64,000 nucleotides of DNA from a virus, in the IMG/VR virus record IMGVR_UViG_3300042455_001086, positions 1 through 64,000 of that record; one strand, written 5' to 3'. Made by a program: the position numbers and the translations under genes. Numbering within the stretch: the stretch's first letter is position 1; each line of letters begins with the position of its first letter. Below are positions 9,829 through 18,524 of the stretch, piece by piece. The notes beneath the pieces were generated by a model, which was not told where the DNA came from, made no database searches, and was given only the letters and a program-made list of their open reading frames with translations.

Positions 9829-9910
9829 TTTTTTTATTTTTTTAGCTTTATTTTTATTGTTATGTATAAATAAATATACGGTTATTTAAAAAAGTTTATT
9901 TTTTTTTTAT

Positions 9911-11410
9911 TTATTTTATTTTTGTCATCAAATCTTTCATTCTCAAGAACTGAGGATTTTCATATGTTTTTGATTCAATCAAATTAACAGCAGATCCAGA
10001 AGCAGGTGCTTTAGATACTTTTCTTTCAATTGACTCATTTAATGAAACACCTTCAGTTAATGAAGTGTTAGAAATTTCATTTTTGATGATTCTATAAAGA
10101 TTTTTAGATTCTTTTAAACTTTCAACATCATCAAATCTTCTTAAAATATTGATTTTTTCTTGTTTAGTTGTTGAATGTTCTGTGAATAATCTTGTAGCGT
10201 AAGCCAAGTTAGAGTTAAATACTGCAACCTCATTTAATTTAGTTCTGAACAAATCAAGAGCTTTTTTGTATTCATCATTTTTACTTCTTAATTCTTCAAC
10301 TTCTTCTTTTAAATGTTTTGGAGCAGCCATTAAACCTCTTTTAACTTTTCTGTCAATTGATTTAACGAATCTTGAAGCTTCTTTAGCTTCAACCTTTTTT
10401 GGTTTTACTTTAAAATCACCATCAAGATTTTCACCATCTTTGTACTCAAACTTTGCTTTACCGGTGCCAACAGCTTTAGTACCTTTACCGAATGCCTCTT
10501 TTTTCTTTTCGTCAAATCCACCTTTAGTGTTTGAAGTGTAATCTACTTTTTTAACTTTACCAATTCTACCTTTTGGTTTGAAAGATTTAGATTCGTACAT
10601 TACTTCTTCTTCCATTTCTTCCTCTTCCAATTCGTCCATTTCAATTTCGTAAATTGTTTCTTCTTCAGCTTCAAAGTCGAAATCGTCCATATCATCTTCT
10701 TCTGAGTCAAGGTCGTCCATATCATCTTCTTCTGAGTCAAGGTCGTCCATATCATCTTCTTCTGAGTCAAAATCGAAATCATCCATTTCAAAAAGTTCTT
10801 CATCTTCGTCTTCTTCCGAATCAAAAATATCAGACATATCTTCTTCTTCTTCTTCTTCTTCAGCTTCAAAGTCGAAATCATCCATATCTTCCCACTCTTC
10901 ACTAAACATTTCTTCTAATTCTTTTTCCATGTTCTCTTTTTCTAATTGTTCATTTATTTTAATTATGTATTCTTCATCACCATCGTTAAGTGTTATAATG
11001 TTGTCATCTTTTGTAACAACAATACCATCACTATCTCCCATAGCTTTGAATACTTTTAATACCTCAGCATCAGATGCTCCGGTTAAATCCACTGTCTCAT
11101 CATCATCAGCAGGTATTTCTTCAACATCGTCCATACCTAATTCATCACCTTCAATGTCAGCCGAATCACCATCAATCATTTCCGGTTCTTCACCTTCCAT
11201 ATCTGGCTCTGCTACCATTTCTGGTTCCGTAGGTTCAACTACTGTTTCAGGGTTTTCAATCTCCTCTTGTTCCATAAGAGATTCTTTTACTAGAGAACTG
11301 ATTTCTTTCTTCATTGTAGATGAAAGTATTCCTTCTGCATTTTTGTTAATAGCTTGTTCAACATTTTTAATCTGTAACAAAGCTTCTTCAACCATTGATT
11401 TTTTACTCAT
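9911..11410 (-). CDS. Prohead core scaffold protein (gp22-like)
   Basis: 499 residues and extremely acidic. Residues ~165-275 are almost only D/E/F/M, with three exact repeats of EEDDMDDLDS. The C-terminal part contains FVKSIDRKVKRGL, then LAYATRLFTEHSTT and KINILRRFD, typical of scaffold proteins from large T4-like phages. It sits between the protease and the capsid gene, as gp22 does in T4. It probably builds the inner core of the prohead and is degraded by the protease. The N-terminal region ends in SLMEQ, near the shared leader pattern. Confidence 0.85.
   Translation of the reverse strand: MSKKSMVEEALLQIKNVEQAINKNAEGILSSTMKKEISSLVKESLMEQEEIENPETVVEPTEPEMVAEPDMEGEEPEMIDGDSADIEGDELGMDDVEEIPADDDETVDLTGASDAEVLKVFKAMGDSDGIVVTKDDNIITLNDGDEEYIIKINEQLEKENMEKELEEMFSEEWEDMDDFDFEAEEEEEEEDMSDIFDSEEDEDEELFEMDDFDFDSEEDDMDDLDSEEDDMDDLDSEEDDMDDFDFEAEEETIYEIEMDELEEEEMEEEVMYESKSFKPKGRIGKVKKVDYTSNTKGGFDEKKKEAFGKGTKAVGTGKAKFEYKDGENLDGDFKVKPKKVEAKEASRFVKSIDRKVKRGLMAAPKHLKEEVEELRSKNDEYKKALDLFRTKLNEVAVFNSNLAYATRLFTEHSTTKQEKINILRRFDDVESLKESKNLYRIIKNEISNTSLTEGVSLNESIERKVSKAPASGSAVNLIESKTYENPQFLRMKDLMTKIK
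10683..10772 (-). repeat. 30-bp tandem repeats in scaffold gene
   Basis: Three copies of a 30-bp unit start at 10683, 10713 and 10743 (the third with a divergent end). They encode an acidic 10-residue repeat. Confidence 0.85.
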
Positions 11411-11473
11411 TTGTTAAGTTGTTTTCATAATAAATATATTGACTTTGTAAAAAATCATTTTTTTGACAATAAA

Positions 11474-11505
11474 AAAAGGGAATAATGTAAATTATCCCCT
11501 TTTCT
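11474..11505 (-). terminator. Hairpin between the 71-aa gene and scaffold gene
   Basis: Stem GGGGATAAT/ATTATTCCC (one mismatch) with a poly-T tail on the minus strand, downstream of the gene at 11527. It would limit read-through into the scaffold gene. Confidence 0.6.
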
Positions 11506-11526
11506 AAAAAATTATAAAAGATTATT

Positions 11527-11742
11527 TTAATCTATAACTTCATCAATTTTACTTTCAGTTATTGATGTTATTCTCCAATCCATTGTGTAGTTTTCATACA
11601 CTTTTGTTACTTTGGCCTCAACATCTGTTGGTGTATAACCCAATACCAATTTTTCTTCTTTTACTTTTTTTACACGACCAGATTCACTATCCAAAAGATC
11701 TGATGCGATTTTTGCTACAAAATACTTTTCTCCTTGCTCCAT
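11527..11742 (-). CDS. DUF4494-like small protein
   Basis: 71 residues from the ATG at 11742. An upstream GTG would add ten hydrophobic residues that look like leader translation. The sequence KYFVAKIASD..GRVKKVKEEKLV..YTPTDVEAKV resembles DUF4494, a small family frequent in Bacteroidetes and their phages (recognised from memory). It lies between the prohead protease and the scaffold, so a head-assembly role is possible. Confidence 0.65.
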   Translation of the reverse strand: MEQGEKYFVAKIASDLLDSESGRVKKVKEEKLVLGYTPTDVEAKVTKVYENYTMDWRITSITESKIDEVID

Positions 11743-11777
11743 AATTATTTTTTTTTCAAATGATAGGAACACTTATT

Positions 11778-12506
11778 TTATTTATCAAGAAAAGATGAAA
11801 GTTTATCCATTAATTTTTTTGTCTTATCAAGACTTTCTTCTTCCATTCCGGAAATTCTCTGATTTCTAATTTTATTTTCTTCATCCAGATTCTCTTCAAA
11901 TTTGTGTCGATCACCCTTATCCAAAAATAAATAAGCACCAGGTGTTGATGGTGATGATACAAGGTCAAAACATATTAATTCAAAATCGTCTTGGACTTCA
12001 TTTTGTTCTCCAACTTTTTTTAAAGATCCCACACCACGAGAAGAAATACCCAAAGTAACCCCTTGTCTTAAATAATTGGCGGCCATATCCCCCTTTGTTG
12101 ATACAATTCCTCTTTCGTGAAAACCAGGTGAGGTAAGTAATTTTAATTTACCCAACAATACTGGTCCATCCCACCAAATATCAGTAATTATATGCGATAC
12201 TCTATCAAGGTCAATTAAAGAAGATTCTGGGTGATTAAGTTCGGAAAGTGATGTTCCCTTCTCAATCATTTTTTTATAATTGTCGGCTTCCCTTTTTAAT
12301 ATTTTTTCCGGATATACCCTTCCATTTCTATTTGGTGTGTTATATTTTTGTAAAACAGCGTAGAATTCAAATGGTTTTGAGTGGTCCAAAAATGATTTTG
12401 ACTCCATTATGAAATGGTTATTTTCACTCTTTGGGTTAATATAACCGGCGTCGTATTCGATAAGAATTAATTTTTTATTTAATTCGTTCTTTGTGTTTAT
12501 ATACAT
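11778..12506 (-). CDS. Prohead maturation protease (gp21-like)
   Basis: 242 residues from the ATG at 12506. A longer frame would overlap the GIY-YIG gene by 53 bp and adds nothing conserved. Features of the gp21/herpesvirus-type serine protease fold: YNTPNRNGRVYP, LNHPE (catalytic His92), TLGISSRGVGS (Ser155/156) and ICFDLVSSPS. The acidic C-terminal tail resembles those of related proteases. It cleaves head proteins after [I/L]-x-E in T4-like phages, and the capsid protein and the shared leaders here contain that pattern. Confidence 0.85.
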   Translation of the reverse strand: MYINTKNELNKKLILIEYDAGYINPKSENNHFIMESKSFLDHSKPFEFYAVLQKYNTPNRNGRVYPEKILKREADNYKKMIEKGTSLSELNHPESSLIDLDRVSHIITDIWWDGPVLLGKLKLLTSPGFHERGIVSTKGDMAANYLRQGVTLGISSRGVGSLKKVGEQNEVQDDFELICFDLVSSPSTPGAYLFLDKGDRHKFEENLDEENKIRNQRISGMEEESLDKTKKLMDKLSSFLDK

Positions 12507-12510
12507 TTTT

Positions 12511-12927
12511 TTATTTAAATTTCCATTTATATCCACCAGCACTCTTTCGTTGATTATTTGCACACATCCTAATTGAGTTTCGGTTTATAGATAAATATTC
12601 TGATACTTCTTTTAGTGATTTCCAACTTTTTATAAAATCAACATTTAAATCATATTGATTTACTTGTTTATATTTACCTTCAATACAATTTTTTGATTGT
12701 TTTTTACCAAACATAGGGTTTTTTACACCTTTTCTTTTTTCAGATAATGATTTTCTACCTTCTTTAATTAGTTTTTGAATCCAAATATTTTTATATGTTT
12801 TTTTATACTTACTTTTTCTTATGTGTTCAATAATCCTTTCTTTTGGTTTATCAGATTTACCAACATATCTAACATCATTATTAACCGGATCTTTCAATAC
12901 ATAAATATATGTTACGGATTCTGACAT
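12511..12927 (-). CDS. GIY-YIG homing endonuclease
   Basis: 138 residues. The GIY-YIG core is visible: TYIYVLKDP...DVRYVGKSDKPKERIIEH. A NUMOD-type DNA-binding tail follows (LKEVSEYLSINRNSIRMC...SAGGYKWKF). It is shorter than typical phage GIY-YIG enzymes (often 200+ residues), so the linker is reduced. It is inserted between the unknown gene at 12954 and the prohead protease and ends 5 bp before the preferred protease start. Confidence 0.8.
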   Translation of the reverse strand: MSESVTYIYVLKDPVNNDVRYVGKSDKPKERIIEHIRKSKYKKTYKNIWIQKLIKEGRKSLSEKRKGVKNPMFGKKQSKNCIEGKYKQVNQYDLNVDFIKSWKSLKEVSEYLSINRNSIRMCANNQRKSAGGYKWKFK

Positions 12928-12953
12928 TACTTAATATTACTTTCATATAAATA

Positions 12954-13421
12954 TCAAGTTTTTTCAGTTTTTAATACAGCAACCTTTGAATTTCCGTTTT
13001 TTGTTAAATAAAATTTAAAATATTCGTTATTTGAAAAGACATCAGAATATATATCTTTTGTTAATTTTTTTAGAGTTCGTTTTAATTTTAAAGATTTAAA
13101 ATCAATTTCTTGTGTTAAAAACAAATTTATCTCCAAGTTCATAAATGATTTCTTTTTTAATTGTAATCCAGATGTTCTTAAATCCAAATCAACAATAAAT
13201 TTGTCGTCAAACATTTTTTTATCAATGTGCTCATACACGGAATGTTTAACTGCTCGTGTTAAATTTAAAACAACACGAGTCCAATTTTCGGGGTCTTGTT
13301 TTGGTTCAACCCAAGTTTGAATGTTTAAATAGAGGGATTTAAATTCTTTCGAATCTACAGTTCCATAATGAACCTTGGATGTTCTAAAACCAGTTAGTTT
13401 TAATGTTTTTCCTTTTTTCAT
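12954..13421 (-). CDS. Hypothetical protein in head-gene block
   Basis: 155 residues, basic (Lys-rich), no signal peptide. The middle (NWTRVVLNLTRAVKHSVYEHI) looks like a mixed alpha/beta domain. It lies between the portal-side core protein and the protease, where T4 has gp67/gp68 and gp21, so a prohead role is possible. No family recognised. Confidence 0.6.
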   Translation of the reverse strand: MKKGKTLKLTGFRTSKVHYGTVDSKEFKSLYLNIQTWVEPKQDPENWTRVVLNLTRAVKHSVYEHIDKKMFDDKFIVDLDLRTSGLQLKKKSFMNLEINLFLTQEIDFKSLKLKRTLKKLTKDIYSDVFSNNEYFKFYLTKNGNSKVAVLKTEKT

Positions 13422-13464
13422 AAAAATTTTTCATAATTTTCGGTTTATTTTATTAAAATATATG

Positions 13465-13472
13465 TAATTTTG
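13465..13472 (+). promoter_or_regulatory. TAATTTTG -7 box for bS21
   Basis: Matches TAnnTTTG and lies 15 bp upstream of the ATG at 13488. It is the only signal that would make this lone plus-strand gene its own unit. Confidence 0.5.
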
Positions 13473-13487
13473 TGATATATATCAAAT

Positions 13488-13670
13488 ATGTTAATAGTAA
13501 ATGTTAAAAAGGGTGGGATTGAAAGGGCTCTAAAGGAATTAAAAGGTAAGGTAATTAAAACCAGACAAAGCTCACATCTAAACGAAAGAAAAGAATACAA
13601 AAAAAAATCTGTCATAAAAAGACAGATTTTAAATAAAGCAAAATTTAAACAAAAGTTTTTAAATTTATAA
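13488..13670 (+). CDS. rpsU: Ribosomal protein bS21 (phage-encoded)
   Basis: 60 residues. The start LIVNVKKGGIERALKELKGKV aligns with bacterial bS21 (LIIPVKDGENIDRALKRYKRK in Bacteroidetes; from memory), followed by the basic tail including YKKKSVIKRQ. Bacterial bS21 sits near the 16S anti-Shine-Dalgarno region, and phage copies are thought to bias host ribosomes toward phage mRNAs. It is the only plus-strand gene in this block, with its own promoter box. Its last 6 bp overlap the stop of the convergent gene. A minus-strand terminator lies inside its coding region. Confidence 0.85.
   Translation: MLIVNVKKGGIERALKELKGKVIKTRQSSHLNERKEYKKKSVIKRQILNKAKFKQKFLNL
13600..13632 (-). terminator. Antisense intrinsic terminator embedded in bS21 coding sequence
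   Basis: A perfect 10-bp stem (13604-13613 with 13621-13630, AAAATCTGTC/GACAGATTTT) with a 7-nt loop and a run of T on the minus strand. It would terminate the transcript of the 237-residue gene that ends at 13665. Confidence 0.7.
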
Positions 13671-14378
13671 TTCTTTTTCCAGTTCTTTTAATTTTAAATA
13701 ATTTAACTTATCAAAATTTTCAGTTTGAACTTTATTGATTGTTTGATCTATTTTACTCAACACCTCATTATCATTTTCCTTTTCTTTGAGTTCTGTTAAT
13801 TTCTCAACAATCGTTTCTTTTAATAAATCAAATTTTACTTGTAGTTTGTCGTCAGATTCTTTTAAAACATTTTTTACTTTTAGTTTTTCAGATTCACTTA
13901 ATGTTGATAAATAATCATTTATTGTTTTATTCCCAACCTCAACTAATTCTGATAATGATGTATTAATTTCCACCTCATCCTCTGATTTTTTTTGTAAATT
14001 TTCCAAAATTAAATTTTTACTTTTTAATTTGTTTTCTAACAGAGAAACATTAGATGAGAATAAATTATCTATATCTTCATAATTATTTTTACCTTTTATT
14101 TCATTAGTCCAAAGTTCAAGTTCTTTAATTTCGTTTATTGTAATTTTATTTACAGTATTTTCAAATACAATAATACATTCGTTAATAAAACTTTCTGCCA
14201 AATTTTTGTCTAGACCTTTATTTGATGAAAGTTCATCATAAAGAAAATATAATTTTTTGATGTTTTTATTTTTCAAAACAAGTTCTTCAAAAACAAACAT
14301 TTGGTCTTTAAATGTGTTATTTGTGAAACCTTCTGTTAGTATATTTTCTATTCTACTTTTTATTAAACCAAATTTCAT
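13665..14378 (-). CDS. Coiled-coil prohead-core-like protein with shared leader
   Basis: 237 residues, mostly helical and Lys/Glu/Asn-rich. The N-terminus GLIKSRIENILTE|GF fits the shared cleavable leader (L-T-E). It lies directly downstream of the portal, the position of the T4 core proteins gp67/gp68, so a structural core or internal head protein is likely (inference). No family match known to me. Confidence 0.65.
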   Translation of the reverse strand: MKFGLIKSRIENILTEGFTNNTFKDQMFVFEELVLKNKNIKKLYFLYDELSSNKGLDKNLAESFINECIIVFENTVNKITINEIKELELWTNEIKGKNNYEDIDNLFSSNVSLLENKLKSKNLILENLQKKSEDEVEINTSLSELVEVGNKTINDYLSTLSESEKLKVKNVLKESDDKLQVKFDLLKETIVEKLTELKEKENDNEVLSKIDQTINKVQTENFDKLNYLKLKELEKEL

Positions 14379-14399
14379 AACAATTTTTTTTTATAAATA

Positions 14400-17300
14400 T
14401 TACCCATTTAGTAATTTGTCCAATTCTTTTTCAATATCACCCAATGAATTACGACCTTTTGATAGATCAATATATTCATCTTCGACCAAATCATTACTCT
14501 CAAGTAAGATGTTAAAGTTTCTTTTTTCTACACTATCCATCATTGGTTCTCCTCCTCCTGGTGGTGGGGGTGGTGCTCCTTCTCCTCCTGGTGGTGGGGG
14601 TGGTGCTCCTCCTGCTGTTACAGTTTCACCCGATACTGTTTTATATAATTTATCAATATTATCAAACATACCAGTTTTAGTAATTACGGTTGCGGTATTT
14701 GCTAGCTCAGCGGCAACAGCTCTTTCTAATCTTATTTGTTGTATTTCAAGTTTAATTTCTTCGTCGGAGAACCCAAATATGTGTTTTTTAGCCCAAGTTG
14801 CAGAAGTTGGTTGTAATGTGTTTGCAATTTCTGTAACCATATCTTTATACAATAAAACTTTTTCTTTCCAAACTGAAACCATAAGTAAATCAGCTTGTTT
14901 TGAGGGATTAGTAAGTCCTAGAGTAAAGTTGTGTAGTTCGTCTTCAAAACCTAATAAAAATAAATGAATGATTGCAATTTTATTCAGTTCGGCAATCATA
15001 CTTTTTTGTATTTTATTTATGGTTCTAGCAAAACGAATATCAAGTAATGATAGATTATCACCATTTCCAACCGGTTCTTCAAAACCTAAAAATGCTTTTG
15101 GTATTCTTAACGCTGTTACAAGTTTCTTTTGGATATATTCAATATCGGCAATCTCCGATAAGTTTTGAGCACCAGGTAATGTTTCAATTGGCATAGTTGC
15201 CGCTGGATCTCTAACAGGAATAAAATAATCTTGATCTACGGCCATTTGATTAAATCTTAAATCAACATTACCAGTTTTAGAATCAACAACCTGATCCCTT
15301 TTAAATTTGTTTGCAACTCTTTGTACATAAGCCTCAACATCCTTATCATCCATATTTCCAACAAACACTTTAAACACCCTTCTTTCTGGTGCTCTTGATG
15401 TTCTATATATTAACATCGCATCTTCAGCCAAAACAAGTTGTTTCCAAATTCTACGAGCTTTTTCAAGCATTGATGTTCCGTATGGAAGTTTTCTATCATC
15501 ACCTAATAATCTGAAATGAGCCATTTCCCAAGTGTTAAACTCCATGTCTTTGTTTTTCCAAACAAACTTTAAATTTTTATTTTTGAATTGAACTTCAGGA
15601 CCCAAAACCGAATTCATAGTTCTGGCTTCCATTCCTCTTTCTAGTCTTTCAATTTCTATGTTTGGTAGTTGAAGACAGCCGACAACACCTTTTTCTGGGT
15701 CTAATTTTAAATAAACGAAATTATCGCCATATTTACAGTTGGACAAAAACACACCGGTTTCTCTTGAATGATTACCATTTACATCAAAACCACAGACTGG
15801 GAAATTATGTCTATCATGTTCTCCGTTCGGACCAACAGCTTCTAAACAATAAACATCAGATGTTTCATCTAACTTAATTACTGAAACAACTTTATGGTTA
15901 ATAACTTTTACTTTAGTTTTTCCTTCAAAAATTGACTTAGCTTTAATATATTTTTCATCTAAAATAATTTCTGGTTTAATATCAGATATAAAATCAAAAT
16001 AATTTTTATTTGTTTTTCTTAAAATAACTTTTTTTAATGTTGTTGGATTAATTGATTTTGTGATATTTTTATTTAATTTATAATTTTCTTTGAATAGTTT
16101 GATAAACTCATTATCTGATTTGAGAATTTTTGACAACTCATTTACTCCCACATATGTCTCACAATTTTTAATTAAATTAGAAATATACGATAAACAAGTA
16201 TCATTAATTTCAATTGTCATCCCCTTTTTTGTTTTTTCTATAAAATTATTATCTCTCCAATGATTTAACATTTTATTTGAACGAATTATATTGTGTTTGA
16301 CATGTAATTCACTATTATTATAATTTTCAAAATATCTATTATAGACACCAGTCATTTCTTTGGATAGTCTTTGTCTTCGTTTTTCTGAACGCAAATACCT
16401 ATCAATTCCATCCATTCTTTTTTTAACAACTTCTGGCGAACCTAATATTTTATTAAAATGTTCCACATGTAATTTAAAATGATCCGAATGTCTCATTCTA
16501 CTCAAATTTTTTGGGTGATTATTTAGTTTGTTAAAATCAATGTGATGTGTGTCAAATTGCTCACCAATTATTTTTTCATTTTCCAAATCTCTAACACATT
16601 CATGTGAAACCATTGTGTGGGTAAATTTATATTTTCCTGTACTTGGGTTAAATACCTTTTCATAACCGACAATTCGGTCTTTTTTCTTTTCACTTTTTTT
16701 AGTGTAAAACGGCATTAATGATTCACCTTTAGTTAATTTATCAGCTCGTTTAAATGACCCATCCCTAAGCATATATTCGTGATCTGGTGTCGTGTCAATA
16801 TATGTACCATCATCTAGTGTGACCCTATACAACTCACTATTTTTTCTAGTTAGGTCACACCATATAATTTTACTAGGAACAATTGCTTTAGTTCCATCTT
16901 GTATTGAGTAAGACCAAATCTCCTCACCATTCTTAATCCTATCACTCAATTCTTTTATTGATACTTCTGTACCATCTAATAATGGTATCATAGTATTCTC
17001 TCTAATTGGAGTGTTTCTTACCCACATTGGTAAATTGATTGATATGTCCAAAACATTATTAAACAAATCAGTTAAAATTGATTTGATTCTCTTTGATTCT
17101 GAATATATCTGTAGAACATAACCATCTTGATTTGGTGTTGTAGATTCCTCAGAATAAATGTCTAAAGCCGTTGATATTTCAGGAGTATTATGTGAAAATA
17201 TAGTATCAGTTGCAAAGTTTTTATATCCTGGAACTGTTAAATCATAAACAGGTATGACACCATTTTCTTCTATTGATACTATTTTATGATTAAATACTAA

Positions 17301-18422
17301 TGTGTTTCCCTTACTTTTTACTGTTGCGTATATTGATTTTTTAATCCCGTATGCTTCTAAAAATGTGGACCAATCTTTATACCCACTATTTACGATTTCT
17401 CTTTGTATTTTTCTATATGATACATTTAATTTTTTTGCAGTACCCTTTAATGTTTTTATTTCTCTGGCGGTTTCTATGATACTATCAAAAGGTATTTTAA
17501 AGTAAGCTGGGTTATTAATACCACTTCTCTTACCATCCCAACTATGTTCACCTGTTCTTTTTGCAACTTCAGACATTTTTTGTCTATACTCTGGGTTTGT
17601 CCACAATTTTTCGTTGTTTAATCTTGCGTGATAAGCTCTATGTTCGGAAATATTCATTATTTGTAAATTTTCCGGTTTGTTATTTTTACCGTTAAAATCT
17701 ATATGATGAACTTCTTCATCTTTGTTAATTTTTTTACCATAAAACCATTCTGCAATTAAATTATGTTCCGAAACCCATCCATTATGACCTTCTTCTGAAT
17801 TACAAGTATATACCCAATTATATTTTTCATTATTGTAAAATGATTTTCTATAAAAAGGCATCATTGAGTCCCCTTCTTTTAAGTTCATTACACGTTCAAA
17901 TGAACCATCTCTTTTCATTAGTTGATGTTCCCATGTTGTTACAATATATGAACCGTCGTCAAATGTAATTTTATATGTCATTTCATCTCTCGTATAATGA
18001 GCATTTCTAGCTAAAGCCGGAACAACTTTTTTTAAATTGTGGTCATATGCGTACGTAATAAATTCATAATCTCTACCTTTTTCGGCTAATTCTTTAATTG
18101 TTATAAAACCATCTGTGGTTGCGATTTTAGTATCTCCCGCAATACAATATTCCATTGATTCATAATCATAAAAAGCCGCAATTCTATTAGGTTCATAATA
18201 CACCGCTTGAGCATATAAATTATTCTCAATTTTTTGCCATTGATTACTTAAAAATAAACTTTGTTGGTATTCTAATTTTTCTTTTTCGTATTCTTGTTTA
18301 TCTGTTGTTTTTAATAAAACCGTTTTATCCAATTTAACTGTTGGTTGGTCTAGATTCAAAAGTGAGTTGGGGCCAAATGTTTTGGATAATTTCTGCCATA
18401 TTGTCAAGTTATTTTTTTCCAT
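14400..18422 (-). CDS. Portal protein (gp20-like) containing two inteins
   Basis: 1340 residues as encoded and about 596 after removal of two inteins (residues 93-412 and 472-895), close to T4 gp20 size. Extein signatures: NRIAAFYDYESMEY | TPEISTALDIYSEES, LPMWVRNT | CKYGDNFVYLKLDP, then ARRIWKQLVLAEDAMLIYR and APERRVFKVFVGNM, all typical of T4-like portals. The C-terminus has two Gly/Pro-rich repeats from a 30-bp duplication. The portal forms the dodecameric DNA channel at the head vertex. It follows the terminase and the 316-residue gene. Confidence 0.92.
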   Translation of the reverse strand: MEKNNLTIWQKLSKTFGPNSLLNLDQPTVKLDKTVLLKTTDKQEYEKEKLEYQQSLFLSNQWQKIENNLYAQAVYYEPNRIAAFYDYESMEYCIAGDTKIATTDGFITIKELAEKGRDYEFITYAYDHNLKKVVPALARNAHYTRDEMTYKITFDDGSYIVTTWEHQLMKRDGSFERVMNLKEGDSMMPFYRKSFYNNEKYNWVYTCNSEEGHNGWVSEHNLIAEWFYGKKINKDEEVHHIDFNGKNNKPENLQIMNISEHRAYHARLNNEKLWTNPEYRQKMSEVAKRTGEHSWDGKRSGINNPAYFKIPFDSIIETAREIKTLKGTAKKLNVSYRKIQREIVNSGYKDWSTFLEAYGIKKSIYATVKSKGNTLVFNHKIVSIEENGVIPVYDLTVPGYKNFATDTIFSHNTPEISTALDIYSEESTTPNQDGYVLQIYSESKRIKSILTDLFNNVLDISINLPMWVRNTPIRENTMIPLLDGTEVSIKELSDRIKNGEEIWSYSIQDGTKAIVPSKIIWCDLTRKNSELYRVTLDDGTYIDTTPDHEYMLRDGSFKRADKLTKGESLMPFYTKKSEKKKDRIVGYEKVFNPSTGKYKFTHTMVSHECVRDLENEKIIGEQFDTHHIDFNKLNNHPKNLSRMRHSDHFKLHVEHFNKILGSPEVVKKRMDGIDRYLRSEKRRQRLSKEMTGVYNRYFENYNNSELHVKHNIIRSNKMLNHWRDNNFIEKTKKGMTIEINDTCLSYISNLIKNCETYVGVNELSKILKSDNEFIKLFKENYKLNKNITKSINPTTLKKVILRKTNKNYFDFISDIKPEIILDEKYIKAKSIFEGKTKVKVINHKVVSVIKLDETSDVYCLEAVGPNGEHDRHNFPVCGFDVNGNHSRETGVFLSNCKYGDNFVYLKLDPEKGVVGCLQLPNIEIERLERGMEARTMNSVLGPEVQFKNKNLKFVWKNKDMEFNTWEMAHFRLLGDDRKLPYGTSMLEKARRIWKQLVLAEDAMLIYRTSRAPERRVFKVFVGNMDDKDVEAYVQRVANKFKRDQVVDSKTGNVDLRFNQMAVDQDYFIPVRDPAATMPIETLPGAQNLSEIADIEYIQKKLVTALRIPKAFLGFEEPVGNGDNLSLLDIRFARTINKIQKSMIAELNKIAIIHLFLLGFEDELHNFTLGLTNPSKQADLLMVSVWKEKVLLYKDMVTEIANTLQPTSATWAKKHIFGFSDEEIKLEIQQIRLERAVAAELANTATVITKTGMFDNIDKLYKTVSGETVTAGGAPPPPPGGEGAPPPPPGGGEPMMDSVEKRNFNILLESNDLVEDEYIDLSKGRNSLGDIEKELDKLLNG
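14551..14610 (-). repeat. 30-bp tandem duplication (Gly/Pro repeat) in portal C-terminus
   Basis: Two adjacent 30-bp copies (14551-14580 and 14581-14610) that differ at one base encode an Ala-Pro5-Gly2-type repeat. Confidence 0.85.
15738..17009 (-). other. Intein 2 in portal, HNH type, apparently starting with Pro
   Basis: Residues 472-895. The block A spacing (P-I-R-E-N-T-M-I) places Pro at position 1 where Cys or Ser is normal. Block B is TTPDHEYML and the HNH motif is HHIDFNKLNNHPKNL. The C-terminus is FLSN with +1 Cys, so the penultimate residue is Ser, not His. Splicing gives RNT|CKYGDNF, a natural portal sequence, which supports the junction assignment. Confidence 0.8.
17187..18146 (-). 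other. Intein 1 in portal, with HNH endonuclease
   Basis: Residues 93-412. Block A: C-I-A-G-D-T-K-I. Block B: VTTWEHQL. The endonuclease motif HHIDFNGKNNKPENLQIM is HNH type. Blocks F/G: VYDLTVPGYKNF...FSHN, then +1 Thr. Class 1 layout with Cys1 and terminal His-Asn. The extein junction EY|TPEIS restores a normal portal sequence. Confidence 0.9.
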
Positions 18423-18524
18423 AATTAAAATTTATTTATATTTTTTCAATTCTAAATGTTTAACACCAAATTAATTTATTATATAAATAGTTTAAAATTA
18501 TTTATGTGATATTATTGATTAAGC

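Noticed and set aside
10600-10905. Lys-rich and Leu-rich frames over the scaffold repeat
   Set aside because: Shadow frames produced by the GA-rich acidic repeat.
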